A stretch of 64,000 bases of DNA from contig SMMW01000001.1 of NCBI GenBank assembly GCA_004794655.1, positions 3,903,001 through 3,967,000 on the forward strand, written 5' to 3'. This document shows, one piece after another, positions 48,167-56,711 of the stretch (its first letter is position 1; every line of letters begins with the position of its first letter). The stretch is from Marisa cornuarietis (lineage: Eukaryota > Mollusca > Gastropoda > Architaenioglossa > Ampullariidae). The translations under genes were made by a program, and so were the position numbers. The notes beneath the pieces are model-generated. The model was given only the letters and a program-made list of their open reading frames with translations, did not search any database and had not been told where the DNA came from.

Positions 48167-48387
48167 CATAGAGATGTCAGCAAAAGACTATTCCAGAAAG
48201 TCAGCGCATTTCATTAATTAACAGTAATTAACAATTGGGTTAGAGGGCTACTCTGACGTACCTGCGTGCTGTGGCCGTTGTGGCCATTGGTCTTGACGTA
48301 GTGTCCATTTCTGCTGACGCCGCCGTTGCGGTCTCTCAGCGGGACGGGCACCGCTCTCTCACTGCACCCCTGAGCGCCAGAAGCCAT
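35505..48387 (-). CDS. serine palmitoyltransferase catalytic subunit, SPTLC2/3-like (copy 2)
   Basis: Tandem paralogue of copy 1, at least 547 residues. Exons in transcript order: 48262-48387, 43092-43259, 42412-42566, 41748-41893, 41278-41402, 40736-40829, 40355-40460, 39644-39863, 38935-39061, 38314-38449, 37492-37621, 35505-35612. All junctions are GT/AG; exons 3-11 match copy 1 in length and phase. The membrane helix (exon 2), [22 protein letters not shown] and GTFTKSFG (PLP lysine 367, codon 39683-39685) are intact, so it should be a second active ER enzyme for sphingoid base synthesis. Start chosen at MASG (48387, AAGATGG) by homology with copy 1; an in-frame ATG at 48438 is possible. 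The C-terminus after exon 12 (strong donor GTGAGT) was not resolved. Codons are G/C-ending, unlike copy 1. Confidence 0.93.
35790..36358 (+). mobile_element. dispersed retroposon-like repeat, copy B
   Basis: Homologous to 29236-29850 across most of its length, ending GGGCTGGGATATGGCGCTA and an AT-rich tail. A 94-residue minus-strand frame (35838-36122) has [17 protein letters not shown], shared in part with copy A; no family recognised. Lies in the intron between copy 2 exons 11 and 12, a different intron from copy A, so the insertions are independent. Confidence 0.65.
36608..37076. mobile_element. Mutator-like MITE with CACTTAATCCCC repeats, copy A
   Basis: Starts GGTGACCGGACACTTA and ends in inverted form (GGATTAAGTGTCTGG twice). 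Several ACATTTAATCCC / ACACTTAATCCCC units sit at both ends. Flanks AGAATCTGT and ACAATCTGT form a 9-bp target duplication with one mismatch. Non-autonomous and about 470 bp. About 90% similar by eye to 46017-46495. Confidence 0.75.
37492..37621 (-). CDS. SPT copy 2 exon 11
   Basis: 130 nt. Encodes [20 protein letters not shown] and [20 protein letters not shown]. Acceptor TTCTTCAG, donor GTAGGT. Confidence 0.93.
38314..38449 (-). CDS. SPT copy 2 exon 10
   Basis: 136 nt. Encodes [20 protein letters not shown] and [15 protein letters not shown]. Acceptor TTTGCAG, donor GTGAGT. Confidence 0.93.
38935..39061 (-). CDS. SPT copy 2 exon 9
   Basis: 127 nt. Encodes [20 protein letters not shown] and [19 protein letters not shown]. 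Acceptor TTCGTAG, donor GTCAGT. Confidence 0.92.
39644..39863 (-). CDS. SPT copy 2 exon 8 (PLP lysine exon)
   Basis: 220 nt with [11 protein letters not shown] and [16 protein letters not shown]. 208 of 220 bases match copy 1 exon 8, yet the flanking intron sequence does not match. The acceptor (CGTGGATAG) has a poor pyrimidine tract. Confidence 0.94.
40290..40342. repeat. 24-bp-arm hairpin beside the exon 7 donor of SPT copy 2
   Basis: Arms 40290-40313 and 40319-40342 are inverted copies around a 5-nt loop with one mismatch, which on the transcribed (minus) strand is a G-U wobble. The exon 7 donor lies 11 nt away. Confidence 0.9.
40355..40460 (-). CDS. SPT copy 2 exon 7
   Basis: 106 nt. 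Encodes [20 protein letters not shown] and [14 protein letters not shown]. Acceptor CGTGCAG, donor GTACAG. An ACGC/ACAC simple repeat lies just upstream (about 40464-40499). Confidence 0.93.
40736..40829 (-). CDS. SPT copy 2 exon 6
   Basis: 94 nt. Encodes [20 protein letters not shown]. Acceptor TGTGCAG, donor GTTAGT. Confidence 0.93.
41278..41402 (-). CDS. SPT copy 2 exon 5
   Basis: 125 nt. Encodes [20 protein letters not shown] and [11 protein letters not shown]. Acceptor GTTGCAG, donor GTACGG. Confidence 0.93.
41748..41893 (-). CDS. SPT copy 2 exon 4
   Basis: 146 nt. Encodes [20 protein letters not shown] and SRQELG. Third positions are about 65% G or C by hand count, against about 40% in copy 1. 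Confidence 0.93.
42065..42110. repeat. 18-bp tandem repeat, about 2.5 units
   Basis: GTCTGTTTTCTTTCCACA twice and a partial third unit, in the intron between copy 2 exons 3 and 4. Confidence 0.85.
42412..42566 (-). CDS. SPT copy 2 exon 3
   Basis: 155 nt. Encodes [20 protein letters not shown] and [18 protein letters not shown]. Acceptor CTGCAG, donor GTAGGG. No second version of this exon was found in the flanking introns, in contrast to copy 1. Confidence 0.93.
43092..43259 (-). CDS. SPT copy 2 exon 2 (transmembrane)
   Basis: 56 codons. Encodes [20 protein letters not shown] and [17 protein letters not shown], one membrane helix. Acceptor TTGCAG, donor GTAGCG. Confidence 0.92.
43481..43763. 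mobile_element. pogo/Tigger-like MITE
   Basis: Starts TTGGTAGAGTCTCGATATAA and ends TTATATCGAGATTCTACCGG, flanked on both sides by TA. The terminus resembles the Tc1/mariner pogo-Tigger group (GTAGAAYCTCGATATAACG). No transposase remains. In the intron between copy 2 exons 1 and 2. Confidence 0.7.
44250..44286. repeat. (GC)n(GT)n(GC)n repeat
   Basis: Alternating purine-pyrimidine tract GCGCGC...GTGTGT...GCGCGC, a potential Z-DNA former. Confidence 0.8.
45138..45650. repeat. tandem duplication of about 279 bp in the hAT left end
   Basis: Units starting at 45138 and 45417 share GGCGCAAAAAATGGCC, TTAGGGAAAAATATC, CAGAACGATATTA / ATAGAATGATATTA and TATTACAGGAAAACCCC. The second unit is shorter (to about 45650). 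Confidence 0.8.
45691..46005 (+). pseudogene. hAT/ZMYM1-like transposase fragment, N-terminal
   Basis: 104 codons. [13 protein letters not shown] and [20 protein letters not shown] followed by IIRFVNV match the DUF4371-type region of ZMYM1-like hAT transposases. The frame ends just upstream of the nested MITE. Confidence 0.72.
46017..46495. mobile_element. Mutator-like MITE with CACTTAATCCCC repeats, copy B (nested in hAT)
   Basis: Starts GGTGACCGGACTCTTAATCC and ends GGGATTAAGTGTCGGGGATT, with extra TTAATCCC units near the ends. It is flanked by an exact 9-bp target duplication CCTCTGAGA (46008-46016 and 46496-46504). Target size and long subterminal repeats fit a Mutator-like element. It interrupts the hAT transposase remnant, so it is the younger insertion. 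Confidence 0.85.
46651..46977 (+). pseudogene. hAT/ZMYM1-like transposase fragment, middle
   Basis: 108 codons: [48 protein letters not shown] and [14 protein letters not shown], all hallmarks of ZMYM1-like hAT proteins before the dimerisation region. Confidence 0.72.
46978..47230 (+). pseudogene. hAT dimerisation-domain end, truncated
   Basis: Degenerate frames give [20 protein letters not shown] and, after a deletion and stop, [14 protein letters not shown] and [11 protein letters not shown] ending at TAA. The middle of the dimerisation domain is missing. Confidence 0.65.
47991..48012. repeat. (TC)n microsatellite
   Basis: About eleven TC units. Confidence 0.8.
48117..48166. repeat. (CAAT)n microsatellite
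   Basis: About twelve CAAT units, in the intron about 100 bp downstream of copy 2 exon 1. Confidence 0.85.
48262..48387 (-). CDS. SPT copy 2 exon 1
   Basis: 42 codons from [20 protein letters not shown] to NGHNGHSTQ and donor GTACGT. The Asn/Gly/His-rich tail parallels copy 1. An upstream in-frame ATG (48438) would add 17 residues. Confidence 0.85.
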
Positions 48388-49329
48388 CTTTGGGTGATCT
48401 CCACAGCGAGGCTGGCCACTAGGCTTTGGTAGCACCATGGTCACGAGATAAACAAGCTTTTCGCATACCGTTTAAGGGCACGTCACACACACACACACAC
48501 ACACGCCCCTCTCACAGGAGGAGACACAGGGGCTGTGAACAGACTATCTGACGGCTGTTGACAAGTTCACTCCTAGAAGCATGCTTTACAGGAGCACCCG
48601 TCAGTCGAGATCTTTCCACCAGTTACACACCGACTGTCGACACTTGAAACGGGGTTTGCTTCCACTGAATAAACTTTAAAGCGTTAAAAAAAAGTTATGA
48701 TGATCGCCTGTAAAGACAAAGGCTCTCGTAAGAGAAACAAAAAGGCTTTTGAACGCTGTTACCAAACCATAAAGAAACATCAAAGTCTGCTGTGCGTCGA
48801 GAGGCCGTTGTCAGCAGCACAGGTGTAACGCTGCGGGTAGATATCTACCCACCGCAATGTGAAGCCGACTTACTGTCTCCGCAGCCTCAGCACGCGGCGG
48901 TACAACACCAACGCTAGCGTCACCAGAGTGGGAGAGCTGGGAGGTTCAAGTCGAACCACGCCGTGCGCCACCACCGCCACCACGGACCTCACCCTGTTGC
49001 TCGCCTGGCACAGGCCCGTCCAGACTTTTCGGTTTTGTGTTGTTCGAGGCTTTTGTTCCCTCCCCCCGTGCGCAACTGAGCATGAAGTCTGTGAACGCTT
49101 AGCAAACACATATATACATGGTGTAGTCTTGCTGAATATTATATGTCTGCTCCGCCATTGTTGTGGTGGCTTAAGGAGGAGACGTAGCTCGCCCAGCACA
49201 CACGACCACGTAAATAGGAACGAACGTTTGTCAGTCACGTAGCCTCAGCTGGATGACTATCTGCTTCCTACTCCATCCTTGACTGTTTGAAAAAGAAAAC
49301 CCAACATGCATGCTGTGCATTTATAATAG

Positions 49330-49330
<1 letters not shown>

Positions 49331-49404
<74 letters not shown>
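49331..49404. repeat. (GT)n microsatellite, 74 bp
   Basis: Uninterrupted TG repeats, the longest dinucleotide run in the window. Confidence 0.95.
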
Positions 49405-49405
<1 letters not shown>

Positions 49406-49824
49406 CAGAGAGAGAGAGATTTATATTTCTTACATGTGGGTGAACTTGTTTAGTTTTGAACGAAAGCACGGTAACCAATGAAAAAGATGAAAACGGTGCT
49501 TGCTGTCAACATTTCTGTGAGAGTGTATAGTTACAGCTGAAGATACTGCTGACCGGTAGGAAAGAACTGGCTAATTGAGTCCTGAACATAGGATGTCAGG
49601 ACACATATTATACATACTCATACAGACATTCCTACACGCACACATGCACACAAGTATATGTATAAACGCACGCACGCACATAGATATTTCCACGGCGAAT
49701 ACAGCGCAGAACAATAACAAAACAAAACAAAACAAAAACCTGGACACACACCCCTCTGCAAATCAGGTTTTTTAAACTGTGTGAAAATACACATGTGGCT
49801 ACAGTAAATCATTAAACCTAAGAC

Positions 49825-49872
<48 letters not shown>

Positions 49873-49878
49873 ATATAT
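49825..49878. repeat. (CTAT)n microsatellite
   Basis: About twelve CTAT units passing into TA repeats. Confidence 0.92.
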
Positions 49879-51212
49879 AAAACTATCTTAAACTCTCACG
49901 TGGGATCGAGTGAAATTTAGTTCGGTTGGTGCTTTGATGACTTCACCCAACACACGTACGTTTTATTACAAACTTGTTAACATTAATGTCGATAAATCAG
50001 ATTAGACAATAATCTACTTCACAGACGAAGGAGGCAGTGATGCGTGGCCTCGTGTACGCTGTTGCAGCTCAGCAAGTCGGTCTGAAGCGGTCACTGGTGG
50101 TGTACACTACAGGGTGACAGGGAGAACACAGACTCAGAACTTGAGTCGGCCGTGAACCTGTGACTTTACTCACTTGACCAAGTCTTACACAGCCTGTGAC
50201 AACAGCTTCGCACACGTCACACGATCCACAGCCTACAAAGGCACGTTTATTTACATACATGAGGTCAGAAACGATGAAAATTCACACACGTGAGGTCTTT
50301 CATAGTCTGATGGTTTTGTTACACGTACTCCCCTTCGTAACGATCGAGAAACAAACTGAAAATCGTATTATTTTTTTTTTATCCCTCCGTCTTTCTTTCT
50401 TTTCTCTCTCTCTCTCTCTCTGTCTGAGAGGAAATAGCACGTATATTTAGCACAACAGATTTTTTTTTTTGGTCGGTTGTCGATTTTGTGCCGCATTTGT
50501 TGTTTATTACTGTTAGCAATGAATCCTAACATATGCCTAAAGACTTAAATTGTTGTCAATGCTGGCAGCTGTGTGGACAAAAACATGTCTTACAGTTAGC
50601 AAAATATCGCGACCAAATAAAATGGGACAGAGTAAAAGCAAACGAATTGTTAGATGTTTTGACGACTGAAGAAAGTGGAAATGTCTTGGGGGAAGCCATT
50701 ACCCTTGTTGATGACAGCGCTAGACAGGTTTGTTGGTTTACTGTTACAGGTAGAACACTGCATGCATGCATCGCGCACTGCGTTCTTGGGCAGCCAAGCG
50801 TGTCACTAAAATTTAATGGTTTGAGGCTGAATGCAGGCAGGTGAACTGCATGTAGACCACTGGGTCGGTATACGAGTACCCAAAGAGAAGATGATAAACG
50901 AGCCCATCTAAGGCAGCATTAGCAATATCAAAATGTAACTGATGAACAAAGAACATTTATAGACAGGATGTACTTTTGAAAAAATATAAATAGATCTTAA
51001 AATTCTGATCGCTATGCAAAAGATTTTGTTGATATGGGCTTATTGTTGTGCGTATCTCAACATATAAGGGTCCTCATGTTAATTAATAAGTTGAGATCGA
51101 CGGGTTCTCCTTCCCTGCCTCTTTATTTTCTCTCTGGTAATTCTACCACCCTCGTAAATATAGAACTGTCACGTCGATCATCTCTCTCTCTCTCTCTCAA
51201 ACACTCACATAG

Positions 51213-51213
<1 letters not shown>

Positions 51214-51261
<48 letters not shown>
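51214..51261. repeat. (CA)n microsatellite
   Basis: About 24 CA units, preceded by a TC run. Confidence 0.92.
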
Positions 51262-51264
<3 letters not shown>

Positions 51265-51892
51265 TTGTGTACTGAGTTCTGTACACACATACACGACGAA
51301 GAGAGAAAAACTCCAATGTACATAAATGTGATAACATAGATATACTAGTAACACACACGCATACTTTCCCATCGTTTTAATCATCACACTTATAATTTTC
51401 TTCCCACGAACAATGTGGTAATCCGCACACCTGTTAGCGTCAAATAATAGGCCTCACTCTCAGAGGACACGGCTTTTTGTTCCACCCCCACCCCCTAAAG
51501 TTCGCATAAAAGTCAGGAGAGGAATCCAAACCCTCACACCCTATACACGTCCGTGCTCACACTCCATTTAGCCAGACCTCTCCTCCCCCAACCCGGGCCA
51601 ATAGTCTCATTGTGACCCAGGGTATAGGCCAAGTTGTTTGGGTAGCTACGCAGACTATTGTACACGACGCTACACGTACTGTCTGGTCAGTGTACGGGTA
51701 GATTTTACTGCAGGTGACTGATATTTATGAAATTTGTAGCGGTCATCACAATCTTGCCGATTCTCGTGTGTGAGTGAAACTGAGATTGGTGATAACAGTT
51801 GTTCCTCAATGCGCTGTTAAAAAAAACTATCTTACGAGGCATAATAATGTAAGGGAACTTTGCGCCTACAATTAGTGCAGTCATACAGAATC

Positions 51893-52399
51893 AGGGGCTG
51901 CAGTTACCAATCAAGTGAGTCGTTTCTCCAGGGTGAAGTGGGGAACTCGAAGAAAGGGGTCTTGTTTTCGTATTCGTATAGTTACAATGAGATGCCCTGA
52001 ACGCGCGAACTCTACTTCCATGTTTCTTTACCGATTTACCCCAAAAGTGAATTTGTCGTCGAGTTCCACGTCATCATAACGGTCCAGTGGATGATTTCTG
52101 ACGACCTTCATATAGGTTGGTGTCTGTATGTACGATAGCCGGTGATTGGTTGCCCCTGAATACGAATTTTCCCACGCTGTCGTGACGGCAGACCAAACGG
52201 ACCGAAAAACAGACATCTATGATTTCAGTGGACCGAAAGCAGCTCTATCGAGGCTCCCTGCATACGAGGCTAGCCAGCATCTTTGCGACCGATTTACAAC
52301 TACGGCTCCATACCTGCGGGGTCTAGGCCATTGTCTTTGAGTTCCCCACGTTGCCCCAGGGCAACGACTTACCCTACAGCTTCATATAACAACGGCTCT
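51893..52399. mobile_element. larger relative of the 18319 MITE (tentative)
   Basis: Inner parts are inverted: GTGGGGAACTCGAAG at 51939 and CTTTGAGTTCCCCAC near 52336. The left part follows the 18319 element (GGGTCTTG..., ATAGTTACAATGAGATGCCC). Outer ends are degraded. Confidence 0.42.
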
Positions 52400-52492
52400 C
52401 GAAAACGAGCTCGTCTGCAGGAGGAGAGGTTACAGCGGCGGTCTAATGGCGTAGAATGGAGATGGGAACTGACATGCTAGCGAAGAACGGTG

Positions 52493-52494
<2 letters not shown>

Positions 52495-52525
<31 letters not shown>
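52495..52525. repeat. (CA)n microsatellite
   Basis: About fifteen CA units just left of the short MITE copy B. Confidence 0.9.
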
Positions 52526-52527
<2 letters not shown>

Positions 52528-52532
52528 TCATA

Positions 52533-52685
52533 AGTGGCGTGGGAACCGGGGGGAGGGAAGGGGGCAGCCGCCCCCTAAAAAAAGATACTGGGAAGGCAAG
52601 AATGTGAACGTTGTTCACTGTCAGCATGGAGCTACCCGCCCACCGCCCCGCCCCCCGCCCCAAAGCCGAATATGTTCCTACGCCA

Positions 52686-52687
<2 letters not shown>
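52533..52687. mobile_element. short MITE-like repeat, copy B
   Basis: Starts GTGGCGTGGGAAC and ends GTTCCTACGCCAC, a 13-bp inverted terminus with one mismatch. The interior is shared with 33812-33945 (CCCCCTAAAAAAAGATAC, GAACGTTGTTCACT). It lies between two CA microsatellites. Confidence 0.68.

Positions 52688-52742
<55 letters not shown>
52686..52742. repeat. (CA)n microsatellite
   Basis: About 28 CA units. Confidence 0.95.
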
Positions 52743-52744
<2 letters not shown>

Positions 52745-52976
52745 GAACATATTTAAAGACCAACCTGAATGGTTTTCGAAGTTTTCATATATCGGTAGAT
52801 ACAGGCGATATAAACCTAACCTTTAAATGTTAGCCCCCAAACCCATCGGTTAATTAATTATCCGCTACGATTCTCAATTATGATCAACAGGCGTCGCTAA
52901 CAGTGTATACGTCACATTAGTGCACCATTCACAACATTGACAGCAGTCAACACCAAACAGAGAGAGAGAGAGAGAA

Positions 52977-53096
52977 TGAGCGACAGCTCGGGTTATTCAG
53001 ACCCTGAAAGTCTGTATTTCTCGTGGTTTTGAAAAGCTGCTACTTTAGCACGAGAAATGCAGACTTTAACGTCCGAATAATCCCAACTGTCGCTCA
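52977..53096. repeat. foldback element with about 50-bp arms
   Basis: TGAGCGACAG...TTTCTCGTG at 52977-53026 is inverted at about 53048-53096, with roughly 84% match and a loop near 21 nt. Probably a small foldback or MITE relic. Confidence 0.75.
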
Positions 53097-54216
53097 CACG
53101 AGCAAACTGAATATATCACGGGCAAAACGGAAAACGCTCTTCACAGTCGTGCCTTGGATCGCTGCATGGAGTAGACATTCGATGTAGTTTGAAATAAAGA
53201 GCTACGGGCAACCAAGATATTGTTGCCCCCTGTAGCCAACTGGAAAAAGAGTCATTGTATGACTGAGCCGTTTGAGCTCCTGGAACCAGTCAAAGGTACG
53301 CTACTCGTAATTGAACAGCGCAACTACTGACAGAGTAGTCTCCGCTGTTTTGCCGAAAGACGGTTTAGTAGTGCAGAAAATGAAGGCCGTGGAGAACCTC
53401 CAAGGTTTAGTGACGTCAGGTCGTTGTGGGGAAAAAATGATGCCCGGATATCCTCGACATTTAACAGCTTTAATGGGAGAAATTATATTGAATTAACTTT
53501 TAAAGATAAAGCATCCACCGACATATTAACGACATAAATTTAATAAACTCTTAAGAAAGTATGACTTTAGGCACAATACAATGGTATTTGAGTATTATGT
53601 GCATTCATACTAATGCAGACATAAGGATCGCTTTATTTACTTGTTTGGAAGAAAAATGCCTCACATTAGTCACATAACATAGTGGATATGCAACGTCAGA
53701 ACAACTGCAAGGTCAGCAACACACTGGACATATATATAGTCCAGTATAATAACTTGCAGATATTTAGTGATTTGTTATATAAATTGCAGAAGAGGTCGAA
53801 TCTAGTGCCATATGTAAGGTTAAAGAGGTCAGATCTAGTGTCTTGTAACAAGTCCAGTGCTGGAAGTTGTCTTTCCACAACGGTCTTGAAGGATAATAGA
53901 AAACCGTAGGATAACGCCAACACTACACAAAACCCTCGACGGACGGATCACCTCGTTGGTCACCAGTGCACTGAGGCTAGTGTTGTCCAGTTATGACCTG
54001 AGCTTAGATCTCGTCAAAATCACACGTTCCAATTCTCTCTTGATGTCAAAGCCCGGTTTTCTCCCTTATCATCGTGTATTGTGAAATCACCAGTATGCGG
54101 CAGCACTTTGCTACCAAAACAACACACAGCCCTCGTATTTAAGTTAATCCACTTGTCCACACAACAACCGTAACCAACACTATAACAGCATTAAAACAAA
54201 AATAGTAGTTGAAATG

Positions 54217-54238
54217 ATTATATATATATATATATATA
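54217..54238. repeat. (TA)n microsatellite
   Basis: About ten TA units. Confidence 0.8.
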
Positions 54239-56381
54239 AGTCTGAGATATATTAGCAAGTCCATGAATACGCATAAATCAAAAGAACTATGATTCTTATA
54301 AATCGCAGAAAAGAGTTGTATTTATTTTAAAATTCATCAAACGATTAATTTTTGTCTTGACTCTTCACTTCAGCAAGAACAATGATCAATACTTCACCTG
54401 ACACCTACCGCCCCTTACTCCACATAATTAAAAAAAAAAAACCAACTCAAGACGCGTGCTCAACGTGATGACTATGGCTCTTTCCTCAGCGACGTTCGTC
54501 TGTTCTCGAGTCACGAGAAATCTATCGTCTATTGACGAAGGACGAAGGGTCATAAGGTCAGGATCGTAAGCCACTCGGGAGATCAATTGCCAATGTCTCC
54601 TCCGGTGTTTGCGGTCTTGGCGACTAATTGTTTAGCTTAGTGCACCTTTATGCTAGAGTCGACACGTTGGGGAAGCGGGATGGGGGTGGGTGGGGAGAGG
54701 CCTCAGCCGCATTGTTGAAGCTCGTCGGTTAAAAGCATTAACCTTCTCAATCATAGCTGGTCCTTTTAGCTTGGAGAAAAAATAACCCACACCATCTAGC
54801 ATCCATAGGGGGACTGAGGTCTTACTTTAAAAGATATTAAGCATCGGCGGGTGAAAGAGGTCGCTGGATGCACAAAAGCTTTCTTTATTAAAAAAAAAAA
54901 GAGTTTTGGGGGGTTTTTTTCTTTTCTTTCTTAGACTGAGTCAGAAGCGTTGTGATGGACTGATCATTAAAGGGAGGAAAAAAGACAGTCTCAACTACCT
55001 CGTTTATTCGTCACACATAAACTGAGTTAGTTATGCATATTGTAATACATAAACATTTAGCTGGAATTTATGTTGCACCCACCCTGTCACACGGTACGCA
55101 CAGCCAGACTTCACCCGCGTGCGTCTGTCACTCCGTAAGTGAGCCCAACCATTCACTATTTTAAGATGTTTAAGATGTAAGGGCGTTTTCACATGGACAC
55201 GAGTTAACTATGAATAGTACTACGACAACTATCACTACAGCAACATGACAACGAACTGTGGACGTTCTACCGACTTCCCCACCCACCTCGCCAGCCCACA
55301 ACCGACCCGCAGGCGGCAGCTGGTCAACAAAGGAGAAACATGTCCAGCACGACTGCTGCGGTATTCTCTCATCGATTTCACGTTCTGGCCCGAAAGAGGT
55401 TTGGCGACATTCCTTGATCACTCGAGAACGACCTTCCGCACTCCCCTCATCTTAAAGCAGAGCCATGGGCGACCTGCCAGATCGGACAATTTAAGCCCCC
55501 CCCCCCATTTTTTTTATTTCTTTCTTACTTTCTTTTTTTTCCCCCTTTTACCGCATGCAGTCTCCCCTGGCACCGCGGCTGACCGTTCGCAAAGCGACCG
55601 TAACAATCAATTTACGTTTCAAGCGGCAGGTAACCCAAGCAACACGGTGTTAGCAGGCAGGTGGCGCCACCTGTGGTGGAGTTGGAGATTTTTCTCGCTG
55701 CTTCTACAGTTTGTCGTCTGTCCCACACATCTGCGGTCACCGCCGTCGGCCCACTCGGTGATGAGTTGATTACAGGAAGAGGACTGACCCAGCCACGCGC
55801 GTTTGGTTGCGACGACGACGCCGTCCAGCAGATACGACGTGGTCAGACCTAGGGCGCATGTGCAGAAGAAAACGGGCGAGGGAGGAGTGAGAGGGAGGAA
55901 GGGAACTCTCTGCTGTCGGAGTCGACGCCTGCTGTGGAGTCGGCATTGGCCGTTAGCGCGCAAGCAGTGGCAGCAGGTACGAGGGGAGGGGGCGGGGAGT
56001 CTTGGCTGGAGGCTGACACTTTAGCGTGCGGTGAACACAGACCAGACATTCCGCCACAGGTCTACACACAAGACAGGAGTGGTGTCCGGCTACCTGTCCG
56101 ACACCTGGATTCTGTTTCGTTGCTCTCGTCCCAACCTCCTCCACCCGCTACAACTCACCCCTTGCTCCTCACTGAAGTCGTCTGCCAGACTTGCACGTCC
56201 TCCAAAATGATGGACTGTTGACGACATTCACGTCCAACGACACTTCGACAGCGGCGGCGGTCGTGTTGAGAGTTGCTGTCACCTCACCGACTGCTCTTCC
56301 TGCCAGCAGCGGCTCCTGCGTCAGGGGCCTGGTGGTGCAGACGTGTCTGAAGTCTGACATCTGTTGACAAGCAGCTTCGTG

Positions 56382-56487
56382 ATGGCGTCCCGCACAGGTT
56401 CGACTGTCCGCAGGCTCTTGGACACCCTGTCCCATCCCTTCTCCTGCGGCTGTTTCTTGTTCCTCATGGCCGTCCTCCAGCAAACAC
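56382..56487 (+). CDS. candidate first coding exon with signal peptide
   Basis: ATG in a good context (CGTGATGGCG) followed by MASRTGSTVRRLLDTL, then SHPFSCGCFLFLMAVLQQ, a basic start and hydrophobic core as in a secretory signal peptide or membrane anchor. The exon ends at a consensus donor (CACGTGAGT), phase 1. The preceding 1 kb is GC-rich, as expected near a promoter. No following exon was recognised in the remaining 7.5 kb, so either the first intron is long or this is a chance frame. No family can be named. Confidence 0.35.
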
Positions 56488-56679
56488 GTGAGTTCTATTT
56501 GTTCCGATGATTTTCTTCTAATTATTATTCTTTGAAAGGTACGAATAAAAAAATACTGCGGTGGTTATAGTTTTCACTCTCCAGTCTTTATTTTATTTTC
56601 CTGTTTTCTCTCTCTGTATGTGGCATCTGATCACAGCACTGGCTGCTTTGCCGAGACAAAGTTGCTAGCTCACCTTGAA

Positions 56680-56711
56680 CCACCACCACCACCACCACCA
56701 CCACCACCACC
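56680..56711. repeat. (CCA)n microsatellite
   Basis: About ten CCA units, followed by a long pyrimidine-rich stretch to about 56880. Confidence 0.9.

Larger units (their letters stand above)
48445..56381. other. region between SPT copy 2 and the 56.4-kb exon; no gene recognised
   Basis: Upstream side of SPT copy 2 (relatively GC-rich to about 49.2 kb, with a CA run near 48484), followed by microsatellites and MITE-like elements listed separately. Open frames here lack known domains. Confidence 0.45.

Noticed and set aside
48870..49242. Overlapping frames of about 120 codons on both strands upstream of SPT copy 2
   Set aside because: No motif; lies where the promoter or 5' UTR of copy 2 is expected.
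49257..49481. Open frames rich in Cys-Val or Thr-His
   Set aside because: These are translations of the GT/CA microsatellite.
50533..50844. 103-codon plus-strand frame starting PKDLNCCQCW
   Set aside because: No family recognised and no splice or start context that sets it apart. It could be a remnant of a mobile gene but cannot be supported.
55245..55769. 174-codon plus-strand open frame in GC-rich DNA
   Set aside because: No recognisable domain, poly-Phe and poly-Pro stretches from simple sequence, and overlapping frames on both strands. It looks like chance in GC-rich DNA.
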